Assembly: GCA_973895155.1 (NCBI GenBank)
Contig: OZ316892.1
Span: forward strand, 3,286,001 to 3,350,000
Direction of reading: 5' to 3'
Source of the DNA: Marsupella aquatica
Taxonomy: Eukaryota > Marchantiophyta
Length of the DNA: 64,000 nucleotides
The first letter of the stretch is position 1; the number at the start of each line of letters is the position of its first letter. A program made the position numbers and the translations under genes. The notes under the pieces were generated by a model, which saw only the letters and a program-made list of their open reading frames with translations, did no database searches and had not been told where the DNA came from. Positions 12,330 through 24,200 of the stretch are shown here, piece after piece.

Positions 12330-12626
12330 TGTTTGGGAAAATCCCTATCCCGAGACACCATGCACATGTGAACACCATACAAAGTAGTCGACACATGCAG
12401 CGAGTACGTGGTTCACCTCATGACCGAGTCTACGTCCACGGGAAAGCAAGAGACCTTTACTTCTCTCTTGCCCAACTCCAACAATGAATTGAAGATCCAC
12501 CAGGGATTGGCACCAGCCCTGGCTATATACACAACAACACTATCGCTAACCTTAGCTAAGTCCTAACCTGAGTTAGCCTAACTGTGGTTAGCTCAAGAGT
12601 CACAAGACTAAGAGCAATACCTAACA
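12330..12626 (-). repeat. 5' LTR of the Copia element
   Basis: A 297-bp LTR with TG...CA ends. It matches the 3' LTR apart from the nested hAT in that copy and a small insertion near 12,392. Confidence 0.95.
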
Positions 12627-12631
12627 CATAT

Positions 12632-13349
12632 TCCTTTTAGAGAGAGTGGTTAAATAGGTGCCTTTATAGAGGGTATACAACAATTTCATAAGGTGAACCC
12701 CCCCCCCCCCCCCCCCCAGAAATGAAGACAATCCCATCTTAATTATTATCAGAGTCTTGTTAATTACTATATTATCCAAAACATATTCCAAAGCATAAAG
12801 CAATCAATGACAAATTATCCCTTAGGGCATCCGAGTAAGGTTGCCTAACTATCATTTGCCATAGCATCACATAAAGCAGAAATTGCTTCTCATACAAAAC
12901 TCATGGATTGGGTAAGCTGTGGCTTGGCTGAGGAGACTGAGTTGGAAAGTGTGAGAGCTGGGCAAAGAAAATTCGATTTGTTATAAGATCGATAGAATTC
13001 ATCAATTGTAACGGTAGGCCAAATACTTAGAATTTGTCACGGTATGCCAGATACAGAGTAGGTAAAAGCAACTTGGGAGGGCCTAATTTGACAGCAAAGA
13101 CTAGAATGATTTGTCCCTACCCAGATGGAACTCTTTGTAACGGTAGTGTGGTATGATGGAGTGGCCCTATCTAGATCGAAACTAACAACGTACTATCGGC
13201 ATTCTCAGTCCTCCGCGCTGATTTCAAGCCTTGTTATACTAAAAGTGGGACGTAGCCTTCCTGTGAGTTCAAGTTTTCTTACACACAACTAGGAAGGAGA
13301 TCTCCTCGTTGAGTTCTGTCACATTCTTGCAAGAAAAAGGCTCTAGAAA
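12632..13349. other. Intergenic sequence with a 20-base C run
   Basis: No gene is seen. A run of 20 C residues lies at 12,698-12,717. The rest looks like the upstream flank of the homeodomain locus. Confidence 0.5.
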
Positions 13350-14391
13350 ATGTGGTCAAAACTGGTATCTGATGAAGAGATGCTGAGTTCCATTCTTGGT
13401 GCATCTTGTGGCATGTTACCAGCTTGGGACGAATCACTAGAAACTGATGGGAGTGTTCAGGTTCCCAAGGATCCCGTGCACCATTTCGAATCTGCAGGGC
13501 CAGATAGAGATAGATACCATTTCGAAAAATCAGAGATGGTGGATGTAGTTACTCAAGTTGTAAGTTTTTCAATGGACCATTTCGGAACAAAATTGAGCGA
13601 TTGTTTCAGCCAAGGTCCTAACAATCCAGCACAGTACTTACCACTCAGAGATGGTGAAAGTTCTCTTCAATTCAGCAATGGCTGGACCTGATCAAGAAGA
13701 AGCTTCAGGACATGCTGTGCAGCCAGGTCCAACTTTGATGACATGATGGAACCTCACGTACACTTCACTGAAAAAATGGTATTGGAAGCCATGCTATTAG
13801 CTTCCAAAATGGTGGGAAAAGTCTTCTATGAGAAATGGAGAACGCAGGATCGCCAATTCTTCCACAATTACTACGGAGTCTTCATGCAACTCGATCTGAA
13901 GACATTTGAGTATGATAATTTTGAAGTCACAATGGAAACGTTCGAAAAAGAGGCTGCCAAATGGGTTTATAGATACATGGCGGGCCAGAGGCACCGAAGA
14001 GTTGCAGCCCATCCTCAGCACGTTAAGGATATCTCTAATAACTGGCGTCTCCAGAATACTGACCGCTTTTACCCCTCTGAAAAAGAATTGGAAGACCTAG
14101 CACGAGATAACGAATTGGAGAAGCGCCAGGTCTCGAACCTTTTTGAAAATGAAAGGAAGAGGAATTAATTTGAAGAATATAACTGAGCTGGAAGGAAAAC
14201 TGAAATCACACTTTCTGCCACGCATCGCTAGACCTCTCAGATATTGGCAAGTTCAAAATCTCCCAAGGACACAGCCAAACAAAGATGAACGAAATGATTT
14301 GATGGAGGAAACTGGATTGAACAAGAAACAGATTGTAGACTGGTTTAATAACCACAGAGTTGGAAGAAATCGTAACAAGAAATGGAGCTAG
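13350..14391 (+). pseudogene. Tandem TALE-like homeodomain gene with frameshifts
   Basis: Three adjoining frames make one recognisable product. The N-terminal part (13,350-13,691) is acidic and unknown. The middle frame (13,743-14,168) ends in a homeodomain-like segment with FYPSEKEL and helix 3 EKRQVSNLFENERKRN, where the usual Trp48 is Leu but Asn51 and Arg53 are kept. The third frame (14,143-14,391) has an ELK-like piece (LKSHFLPRIARPL) followed by a second homeodomain with helix 3 NKKQIVDWFNNHRVGR. The three-residue-insertion spacing suggests TALE class. The joins need a +1 shift and return near 13,690-13,745 and a one-base shift near 14,150. No splice sites explain them well, so this is probably a pseudogene; an unannotated micro-intron is possible. 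Confidence 0.6.
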
Positions 14392-15700
14392 CTTTGAGCT
14401 TTGAAGAAGTAGTGAGACATTTTACGTACTTCTGGCCGCACAATGCTTTCTACAGTTCGATTTAGCTAGGATGACTCGTTAAGGTCAGCTAACGACGATA
14501 GTACTGGCTGGTATTCCTCGAGGGGAAGTTCACTATTAAGGATCTGCTTTATCAATGACCTGCGCGCCGCAGATGTACTGGACTTCTCCCCTGTTACGAA
14601 GGTCTTTGGCTTACTGTAACAGGTGAGCTGAGTTGTCTATTGAATACTTTCAGAACTAAGAACCTACTAGATTGGCGCAAGTGCCAGCTAGCGAGAGTGT
14701 GGCGATGGCTAATTAGTGATGTAAACTGGGCATGAGGAGGCGTCGTCAACTTACGTCAATCACTGGGTGCGTTCAGGATTCTGAGAAAAGCATCAAAAAA
14801 ACTTCCAGTCTGGAGAAACACACGCGGCTGCTTAAGGGGGGCCACTTGCTTGCAAGCATACTTTGCGTCATTTCCTTCAACGAGACCATCTATATTTTCC
14901 ACAGGAGCGGACGACAGTGCACCCTCCCATCGAACTATCCCTAATTGAGTGGGTAAAGCTGTTGAGATTCATAATGCAGTGTCGGCGGAGCAAAGCCCAA
15001 ACCCCGGCCAAACGGGCTGCCTATGTGTAAAACACAAGTCAAAACATGACTCTTCTTTTAATATTTGACAGTATTTTCAACTTTGGAAAGATTATTCCTT
15101 CAGTGTTTCTAAACTGCGGCGTGTTGTTTCCCCTCTTCTCGGTGCCAAATTCGGGTAAACCCAGATGTTTTCTACCTAGTTATCTGACCTGCTAGATCGG
15201 CAGCGTCCACTATTCCTTGCTGGTTCTAATTGATAGAGCCGAGCAACCGCGCTCAAACTGATACAACTTTAAAGATTGTCCATTGCGCAGTGTATGTCAA
15301 ATTCAGCGAACCCGACCTATGTGGACCTTCTGAATTATTGAACAGTTAATTCGAGATGTAGTTATTGGGATGGCAACAAGCTTGGGGAATTGTCTATCTT
15401 GAACAAGGGATTTAAACAGATATATGTCTGATTGATGCGTGAGACATATCAGAAATACTAACCGAAGGACTATAACAAACATCATGCTCAGACTAGGTCC
15501 AAGGACTTTAATTTCGATGCAAGCTAAGTAGACCTGATTCCTGGAACCAACCAGATAATGAACTGAGTAGTGACCACAAGGACAAACTGAGGCCAAACTG
15601 GTGCACCTCCTAACGTAGGATTGGTTGACAAAATACGCGAAAAAATGAGATATCCGGAACTGACGAGAGACAATGATAAGATATACGTGCCAAAGACCCG
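14392..15700. other. Gene-poor sequence
   Basis: About 1.3 kb. Short frames on both strands have no recognisable composition or splice context. I see no repeat ends or RNA genes. Confidence 0.45.
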
Positions 15701-15718
15701 CCTACCTTTTGAATGACA

Positions 15719-16030
15719 GCTTCTCTAGCTCATGGTCGTTAAGAGGATCCTCACTCAGGTTTCCCAAGGCATCATTCGTCTCTCTTCCGTCTACCACTTC
15801 TTTGCGTACTGTTCAGCCACCTATCTTCTCTGCTCTCCGTGTTTTCTTCCCTTTCAACGTGTGACATGACTGCATTCTCAGTCCCTCTCAGCTACAATTA
15901 ACACCATAATATATAGAATGGCGAGAACCGGATATGCGTGTCTCTGTGCTCTCTAGGTCCCGGCATGTTGATCAGTGCGGGCTCGGATCGGATACGTGCT
16001 GTACATGTCTAGAATTGGGCTGGCGATGAA
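15719..16030 (+). pseudogene. Broken duplicate of the secreted-protein exon
   Basis: It matches 60-400 in promoter, leader and coding sequence (ATGGC-AGAACCGGATATGCGTGTCTCTG at 15,919). The copy has a stop in the signal peptide (GCTCTCTAG), small indels and a lost TATA box. It runs directly into the kinase, so the roughly 2 kb that separate the two genes in copy A are missing here. It may now act as leader or promoter sequence for kinase B. Confidence 0.8.
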
Positions 16031-16112
16031 ATAACACTGAAGTTTCGAGGTGCTCGTCTCAGTCATCACAGTAGTAGCGGTCGCACAAGGAAAGGAGACC
16101 ACCGGCGACGAA

Positions 16113-17207
16113 ATGGGACAGAAAAGCTCAATTCAGAAGAAGAAAACGATTCAGGAAGTCAAGTTTGGACCTCATTACTTTGAAGTGCTGGCTTGTGTTG
16201 GGCAGGGCGGGTTTTCGAAGGTATTCCAATGTCGAAAGAAGGGAACAGATGACATTTTTGCCATGAAAGTCATCACCAAAACTAGACTTATGAACAAGAA
16301 ATACGTGAAAGCAGAAAGGGACATCCTCACAAAGGTACTTCACCCGTTCGTGGTGAAACTCCACTATTCGTTTCAGACAAGGACCAGATTGTACCTGTTA
16401 TTTGACTTCATCAACGGTGGAGGTCTGTTTTTCCATTTAAACAGACAGCAGATGTTCAGTGAGGAAATTGCCCGCATATGCATTGCAGAGATTGTGTGTG
16501 CAGTGGCTCATCTTCACGAAAACGGCATCATCCATCGCGATCTGAAGCCTGAAAATATTCTCCTCGACTCAGAGGGCCATGTGAAGCTCACTGATTTTGG
16601 CTTGGCTAAGGAGGTAGATGATTCGACCAAATCCAAATCTTTCTGTGGAACCCTCGAGTATATGGCCCCAGAAATAATCTTGGCTGACGGTCATGGAAAA
16701 CCAGCTGACTGGTGGAGTGTAGGGATTCTCCTTCACGAGATGCTTACTGGGAAACCTCCGTTCGTTCATCCAAGTCCGAACCGATTGCTGTTGCAGCAGA
16801 TTATTGTCGAAACAGAGGTACATTTGCCCACACATTTTACCTCAGCGGCAATCACACTGTTTGACGGGCTTCTGCAAAAGGATCCAAGCAAACGACTGGG
16901 TAGTGGTCCACAAGGAGCTGACGAAATAAAGCACCACGAGTGGTTCAAGGATATCAACTGGCGGAAGGTTGTGGCCCGAGAATTGCAGCCCAAGTTTCGA
17001 CCTACTGTGAATGGAATTAATTGTATTGCAAACTTCGACGAGTCTTTAACTGAGATGCCACTTCAAAACGTGCTTCAGGATTCTCCTGCATCGACTTTAG
17101 AAGTTCAAGACACCATCCCGTGTTTGTGTTTCCCCTTTCAAAGGAAGAAAAAAGGTGAAGATACCATATATGTCCCCGGTTTCACGTATATTGGACCAGA
17201 ACCTTAG
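16113..17207 (+). CDS. AGC-family Ser/Thr kinase, copy B (S6K/RSK-like)
   Basis: Single exon, 364 residues from the ATG at 16,113; in-frame non-ATG codons extend the frame upstream to 16,050. The product starts MGQKSS followed by KKK, a strong N-myristoylation plus polybasic membrane signal. The kinase domain spans about residues 23-280. It shows the Gly loop GQGGFSKV (30-37), catalytic Lys52, HRDLKPEN with Asp143, DFG (161-163), T-loop Ser176 in KSFCGT, and APE. The C-tail has the NFDESLTEMP turn region and ends with a hydrophobic motif, GFTYIG, with Thr358 in the phosphosite, as in S6K. An oddity is FCGTLEY: Leu replaces the near-invariant Pro of GTPEY. It is shorter than S6K because it has almost no N-terminal extension. 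Likely a membrane-attached basophilic kinase activated by PDK1-like input. Confidence 0.85.
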   Translation: MGQKSSIQKKKTIQEVKFGPHYFEVLACVGQGGFSKVFQCRKKGTDDIFAMKVITKTRLMNKKYVKAERDILTKVLHPFVVKLHYSFQTRTRLYLLFDFINGGGLFFHLNRQQMFSEEIARICIAEIVCAVAHLHENGIIHRDLKPENILLDSEGHVKLTDFGLAKEVDDSTKSKSFCGTLEYMAPEIILADGHGKPADWWSVGILLHEMLTGKPPFVHPSPNRLLLQQIIVETEVHLPTHFTSAAITLFDGLLQKDPSKRLGSGPQGADEIKHHEWFKDINWRKVVARELQPKFRPTVNGINCIANFDESLTEMPLQNVLQDSPASTLEVQDTIPCLCFPFQRKKKGEDTIYVPGFTYIGPEP

Positions 17208-19544
17208 CTCCTATGTCCTGGTCAAATAATTGTCCGTCAGAAGGCCAGCTTTCTGTTCTCCATACATACTAGATATGCATGCAGTCAAGGAGCTTTTAGA
17301 GGCTGAGACCCTGCTCCTACGAGAGACAGTACTTCTTCGAGGACGCAATCACTGAAACTATGGCAGGATCTGTGTAAATTCAGATCGAAAGACTTTGATT
17401 TAAGAAACTCTTACAGTGAAATCTTATATCGTGTGATCCAATGTACGTTTTGCTTGTTTGATGCTGTTCAAATTAAAGTATTACTTTGATGTTTGGGAAC
17501 CCTTATATTCTAAGTAATGGTGAAAACTTAGTTTGTAGAGCGGAATTAATCACATGGCTTGCACATCGGGGACTACTGTAGTTAAAATAGTGGTGGAATT
17601 GTAGAAAAACTTACGACATTGGTAGATCAAGGATCGTAAGTGCATCAGAAAATATTGGGGAACGGTACATTCAAATATGATGCACAATTGTGGCAAAGCA
17701 GTCACAAGTAGAGGAGGACATTACAGTAGGCTCTCTCTTGGGCTCTGTCTAAGCCGAAATTCCATAAGTTAGTGCAACACTGGATGCTTCTTCGAATCAC
17801 GCAAGTTTGCATTAATTTAGGATGTTAAGGGCATTTTCAACTTTTTCCTGGTCTCCAAGATGTGATCAGGGCCATGGCTATCCATTTAGGTGATACAACT
17901 GCAGTTCACTTATAAAAACTTGGGGGGCATTTAGTTCTATATTGTTGCCCATGCACCATGGAATGAAGTGGGGCCCAAAATTTGCTTATATGGAGCACAT
18001 TTCTGTCAGTCCCACGGTTTATACCACTTTTGATTGTTAAAGATATCTTCATCCTACCACTTGGTTCATTCCTATTTTTAGTCATTTGCATTAAAAGTGA
18101 ACCCACAAGTCCTTCATCAAATCCTCTATTAATATAGCTCCTGCCAGAACTAGAAGCAAAGAACTACTTGATTTTCAGGTGGAGTGGGTTGTAACTTGTC
18201 TCATTTGATTCCCACCTAAGTGGATTAAGCTCGTGCAAGACAATTAAAATATTTACCCATGTAAAGATAGACTATTCTTGGAATATTTCCAATTTTCATT
18301 AAAAAAACCCTAATTTTCTTACAAGCTTGGGAGGGTCAATGTATGAAGGGTCCTACATCGTGCGCAATGTATAGTCTAGACCCCTAACTTATAAGTGGAA
18401 AATACATTTTTGTTGTCCTTATGTACTTTAAAGCTGCCATTTCCTGTTATATTTTCCCCCAAAATATTTTAAGGAAAGTTTTATTCTAAAGTAAACAATG
18501 CCTATAAGAAAATTAAGATAACTAAGTATCTCATAGAGTCCAAAATTTTGTGATCATTCAATTTGCTTTTTGTCTTTCCACTGGATGCAATTTGGTCTGC
18601 AGTCCATAGACCATGAAACTAAATAAATAATTTTATGGTTGTCTAATCATCAACTTGTCTATGTTGCTCTATACACTCTCAAATAGTGTAACATGATATA
18701 TTCTAGGGCAACCTCCCAGTGAACGACTCCAAGAACCCAAAACCTAGGTTACACCCAAATACGAGAGGGTTGGGGAGGGGATTTAGGGTTTAGGGTTCTT
18801 GTGTGAGAACTGGTACGAGAGATTGACCCTATCACACACCCTAAACCAATGTGACTATGACACATGGACCAATCAGATGCTGACACCTATATATCTTGGA
18901 GTATTTACATACCCCACCAGCTAAATAAATGTAAAGGGCAACCAAATTTACGATAGTCTCTATTCCTTTTAAGCTAGAGTATGCATATATGGTGCCCTAG
19001 TTCATTCTAACCTTGTTCTAATATTATTTTCAAAATGGGTTTAAAATACCCGTTGGACGTTTGCACATATGTTTCGATATTTCATAAGCTGAGGGCCCGG
19101 GGCCAAGCTTTGCTTCCTGGTTTTATTGTCACACATCCATATTAGAAACAATGATCATCTTGAGCTGGACAAATAGGGCATTTAAACAAACACTACAAAA
19201 ACAGAGAGCAACGGACATCCATGATAAACAAACAGCCTATTCTAAAACCTCCACCATGCACTTCAAGGTCCCATTCAAGGTCAAGCGACAATCCTCCTAG
19301 CCCAAGATAAATTGTCCTTCCACAGTCTTGTTATGGTATCAAGCTCCAACTTTTGACCTTAATTTGGAATTGGACGCTTGGTTGGCTGTCCCTTAACTCC
19401 CTGACTTGAATCCCAAACCTTAATACCAAAAACCCTAACCTAACCTAGCCTAACCCCTGGGGTCCCCACAGTTTATGCTCTTCCAACCCATCACGTGCTA
19501 ATAAGTATATGGTGCTTTTATTGAGTATAATGAAAGACTTCTAG
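17208..19544. other. Repeat-rich intergenic sequence
   Basis: About 2.3 kb, AT-rich. It includes a fragment (about 18,250-18,320) related to the 215-bp dispersed repeat, a TTTAGGG-like doublet near 18,780, and a lone GAGGGCCCGGGG near 19,093 that resembles one hAT end without a partner. No gene is seen. Confidence 0.45.
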
Positions 19545-19768
19545 ATTTTTGTTGAAGAACATTATCATTGTTTGAATCCAGTTTTGAGAATTATAAGAAT
19601 CATATAAGGTTTTTTAAAACCACATTTGAAAATATTCCAAGAATATTCCATTAAGTCAGAGGTAAAAAATGTACTCGAAACTTTATTGACTATCTTAAGT
19701 TTTAAGGTGTTGATTCCCCAAAAAATTTGCCTGTGATATGGGACACCCCTGGCCTTGGATTGAGGCCC
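19545..19768 (+). repeat. Second copy of the 215-bp dispersed repeat
   Basis: Reverse-complement match to 10,096-10,310 over its whole length with moderate divergence, which shows a dispersed family. It has no coding capacity. Confidence 0.75.
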
Positions 19769-19957
19769 ATGAGACCGAACCTAACCCTCAATGCCTACCA
19801 AAGTCCCATTGGCCTCTTCAGGTTATGCCCTTTCCATAGCCCTTTTGTAGACCTCTAATAACAGCAACAACAATTGAGGCCCCTTGAAATTGCTTCAAAG
19901 CCCCTAAATATAAAGGCGCAAACCCTACACTCATGCATACTTTAAACTCTTTTCTTT

Positions 19958-19980
19958 CACTAGTAGAAACCGGGGCATTT
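19958..19980 (+). mobile_element. Possible solitary CACTA terminus
   Basis: CACTAGTAGAAACC resembles the start of the CACTA element at 21,271 (CACTAGAAGAAACC), and the next 150 bases contain GTGAC / AGTCAC strings like the subterminal repeats there. No partner end in the window could be matched, so it may be a remnant of a related element. Confidence 0.4.
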
Positions 19981-20639
19981 CATGACCAGACCAGTTATGA
20001 CGGGGTTGATCACCAGAGTGCTTTAATAAAACTTCAGTCTTATGGATGTGACCCTACATGACTTGACAGTCACTAATGAGTCTACATAAGACACTAGAGC
20101 ATTGAAATTCTGAACAATGGATAGTCCTAGTCATGCCTAGTCTAAGAATATAAATGCAGTTGGTCCAACCACGTCCAATATAGTCATAAATTGGCTTGAA
20201 CATTCTCATTGTGGGATTAATCCCATTACTCCCACTTGGGCAACTTCCATTTTACCGTGGCGGTGTGGTTCAGGCCATATTAGTATTGACATTTGATAGT
20301 CTAAATGTAAGTTTTAGACAAGTGTCAGGATAGATAAACTAAGCTACTTAGGACTTGGGATAAATATTCTTCTTGGTGTTAGATTAGTAAGGAATAGCCA
20401 GGAGTAGTTCTAGTAATTAGTCAAACTGTTGTAGTTGCTTGGAGATCAATCATGTAGAGGAATTAGTGAAATTTGGGGTTACACCAATTTGGCGGCGCCG
20501 CTAAATTGAATAGCTAGCTTAGAGGGGGACTTAGAGGGCCTTGCTACTGACCAGTAACGAGGTGAAGAAAGGTCCAAGTGGGAGAAAATGTCGAGCCTAA
20601 TGTACAAGGGTCGAGCAGGAATCCAAGAGACCATCGAAG

Positions 20640-21190
20640 GTTTGTGGCTATGGAGGCAGCAGCAGATCGGGAACTGTATCGTTAGCTTCAATTGCTGGTT
20701 TTTGCATTGCATAGGTGCGTTGGATTTGTCTTTGGATGCTCTTGCAGATGGCAGCTTTGATTTAGGCATTCCTGGTACACCACAAAGCTAGTAGAGGTCG
20801 CCATTTGACCTGGAATCCAAAAATTTCCCTGGTAAAAGTTAAGTTGCAGCAGATCGGGAGATGTGTCTTAGCCATTTCTTGATCGTTTTTGGATTGGATT
20901 GGGGCATTGGATTTGCCTTTGGATACCCTTGATGCTATGAGCCAAGAATCAAGCCTCCCATCAGTTGCTCAAAGCTGAAGGAGCTCAAAGTTCAGCCCGA
21001 AAGTTCAGGATTTGGAACAACAAAGGCCAAATTTAGTGCTACGGTTTAGGGAGCTGTATCTTTGGCATTCTACCATCATTTTTGGATTGGACAGCTGGGT
21101 TGGGATAGTCCTTGGATTCCCTTTGAGGACATGCATTCAAATCAGGGCTTCAAAAGAATCATTGGATGCTATAGGAGTTAGATCTGGGAG
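20640..21190 (+). repeat. Degenerate tandem repeat, about 190-bp period, three units
   Basis: The strings TTGGATTTGTCTTTGGATG, TTGGATTTGCCTTTGGATA and GGGATAGTCCTTGGATTCC recur at about 190-bp spacing (20,720; 20,912; 21,100). GCAGCAGATCGGGA recurs ahead of the first two. No gene is seen in 19,769-21,267 apart from these repeats. Confidence 0.5.
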
Positions 21191-21289
21191 CTGGAAATTA
21201 GGGATTTGAGTGAGAAGAAGCCAAAATCTGAGTTATTGCTTGACATGAGGGCTAGCTCATGGCTTTCCTTCACTAGAAGAAACCCACCC

Positions 21290-24200
21290 TTTCTGAGACC
21301 ACAAAGAACGTGACTTGTCCGAGACCTTCATGAAACAGCGACTCCAAAGTTGTTGGTGTCATGTTAGTCACACCTTCTTGACTGAGTTTTGGTGAAGTTT
21401 TGAGGAGTCATGTTTACAACTTTTAGGGAAGTTGTAACTATAACTCAGTTAAGGCAATTAGGTTGAAGTCATACAAGCGACTCTACATTAGAGTACAACT
21501 TATGAGAGCACAACATTTGAGCCCTTCAACCTTAAAGTATGGGATCTAACCCAATACATATGATTTTGGATACACCATATGTCATCCCACATAGATTTAA
21601 TTATAGTCAGGTCATACCATTTGAAACCATTACTGAGTATTCCATCATTATTCCTGCCCCCATTTAGACACCATGAAGCGCGCCCCAGCCCCATTCAACT
21701 GCAAAAAGGATTTGTCAAAGCTTGCTAACCTAACTTAATGCTTTTTGTAGTCAATCTCTAATTTTTCTATCGCCGTCTTCTGGTCGTGCCAAAAAGGTGC
21801 TTAATTATCACCCAATTTCAGCCTCACATATGTAGCTAGGTTGGGTTTACTTATTGCCATGCCCCATAAACCTTCATGTTTCCCATGCCCCCTTCATATA
21901 TGACAACCAATGCATGGTTCATGTTCAATATAAGTCCAACTTAAATGTCCAACTTAAATATATATGATCAGCTCTTCACTACCCCAACCCTAAAAAAATG
22001 TACTTATCATAATGGTAATGTGGGGTCATATATACCTGACTATTTGGCCACATTTTCACCAAAGGGGGTGGTTCAAAGTTGTGACTAACCACTCACCCCA
22101 CATATAACTATTGCGTAAGTCCTTTGGTTTCAAAGGAAAAAACTAATTAGGCAAATCATAGACTTTTGTGTCTCTTTTGTGCTTTCAATGTCTCCACTTC
22201 AATGTGCGTGAGTGTGCCTTTGGACACAAGTTTAGGGTGCGCGGGTTTCGTTTAACACGGCAGCAGAGTGCAAAGTTGAGTTGAATGTGCGCGGGAACTC
22301 GGTTTAGGGAAAAACTAGCTTGTCCATTCTGCTGTCGGCCGGGGACATTCATCGTGCCTGAAGGTTTTGTGAAGGGTTTTGTGCGAGGAGCTTTACGGAC
22401 TTCACTCTCGCTTGAGAGATGGTGATGGCAGGCAGGTGCAACAGCAGTGCTTGATCAAGGCTAGACTTTATTGCGTAAGTCCCTGCTCGTCGTCTGGATA
22501 TGTCATTGTTGTCGGGGTCTTCATGCTCGTCTGATTTGTCTTCTGCTCTTTGTGGCCGAGAGTCGACTACCTCACTCACTGACTTCTTGTCCAATGCATA
22601 CCACAACCCTATTCCTCGTTCTCAGTCTACAAATTGTTTCCAAAACTATTCGGAGAAACTGAGTCAAAGTGTCGTTTGTTGAGTGTTGACAGTGTCGCTC
22701 TTTGGCAAGCAGGAAGGTGCTTTTTCCGGGTTTCCATCGTAAGGTTACGAGCTTCTGTTGTTGCAGCTGTGACCGACAACTGAGGAGCTACAACCAAGAG
22801 CTTATTGATTTGCAGCACTGCCGTGGACGAGGAGCTGTGGAGGGCCGGGGAGCTGCAAGAAAGTGGGGAGTGATCTTGAAGGCCAACTATCTAGCGTGAG
22901 GTGGATCATCGTGGCTGCAACATTGACCGGGCCTTTTTTTGCGTTGGGCACTGTGAGTAAGGCAGTCTACGGAGGCGCGAAAGAGTCACGAGGAGTCGAG
23001 TTCAGCTACGGCAGTATTCACTTCAATTGTCCCAATGTGGTTGGCGTGAGCTGCAGGTGAGCTTAGCTGTGTGCACATTTCATGTAAGTCAGGTGGTCGG
23101 TGTTTTAGGCATTGCGGAACTTGATTGACCACCCCATGGCTAAGGTTTAAGGTGCGGACTACAACAAATATGTGTTGTTGCTGAAAGTGTTGGTGGTGAG
23201 CGACAACTGGTATTGTTTCAGCTAAAGGGAGCACATTGGAGCTTGTGTATCCATGACCTGCGACCGATTGCGGCTGCCTGTTGTTACAATCGCCGAATCA
23301 ATCACGCACCCAATCTTGCGGGCAGACACAACTTTGCGGGAGTGTTGAAGGTTTAGGGTGAGCAACAGCGGAGAGCTCATTGCTTGGTGGCAGGGTTGAA
23401 GGTGGATGATCGGGCTGCAAGGCCAATCGGGGACTTGTTTTGCATTGAGCGATTGCTGCGGATTGCTACGCAGCTTCAGTTAGGGCGGCTTGGTGCTACA
23501 TCGGCACAGGTAAGGCTGCAATCCCCTATCGACGCGGACTCACCTCGTGACTGCAAGTATAGTTGTCTAGGTGATGTATGCATTGCGTGTTTAGGGTCTA
23601 GGTGACATCACTGCTAAGCAAAATTTGTGAGCTGCCTAGGTCCATTGCCGAATGTTGCTTCCTTTAAATTACCTGGTGCCTGTTGTTACAATCGCCTGCT
23701 CAATCATGCACCCAATCGCCTGGAGCTCATTTGCCTGGAGCTTCATCCGTCAGATTCAAACTGTTATTGCTGCTCTGCCCTTTTGCCATGGGTTGCCGGC
23801 CTACCGGATGCTATCAACAGATTAAGAACAAGTCATATCCTAAGTCCCGGTGTTGCAGTGATGTCCCCGACCCTAAGATGCTTTCCGAACTCATCTTTCT
23901 TGTTTCCTGTTGCTGCTGATGTATGTATGTTCTCCCCTATTTTTGCTTACAGATTGGTCTCTCCACACTTCTTGCTTGACATGATTGTTTTGCTCCTCCC
24001 TGTATCAGAACATGCCTTGTGCCCGGCGGTGGGGTGGGGGGGTGAACAGATGACCTTAAGGTTCACTACATTTCTAGGAACTGTGCATCTTTCAGCTGAT
24101 TTTAGCCGCAAGTTCCCTTGCTTTCCCCTGTTTTTGCTAAGATCCCTCCCACTAATCACATGCATCTTTCAGCTGATTTTAGCCGCAAGTTCCCTTGCTT

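Larger units (their letters stand above)
4571..12626 (-). mobile_element. Ty1/Copia LTR retrotransposon, decayed
   Basis: Full-length but degenerate Copia element transcribed on the minus strand. LTRs lie at 4,571-5,903 and 12,330-12,626, both with TG...CA ends. A perfect 5-bp target duplication CATAT sits at 4,566-4,570 and 12,627-12,631. The primer-binding site for initiator tRNA-Met and a purine tract lie next to the LTRs. Internal order from right to left is leader, gag, protease, integrase, RT, RNase H, which is Copia order. The LTRs differ at roughly a dozen of about 290 comparable sites plus a small indel, so insertion is not recent. Two hAT elements and a 215-bp dispersed repeat have inserted into it. 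Confidence 0.95.

Noticed and set aside
19085-19105. Lone GAGGGCCCGGGG as a third hAT end
   Set aside because: No partner end or 8-bp duplication could be found nearby.
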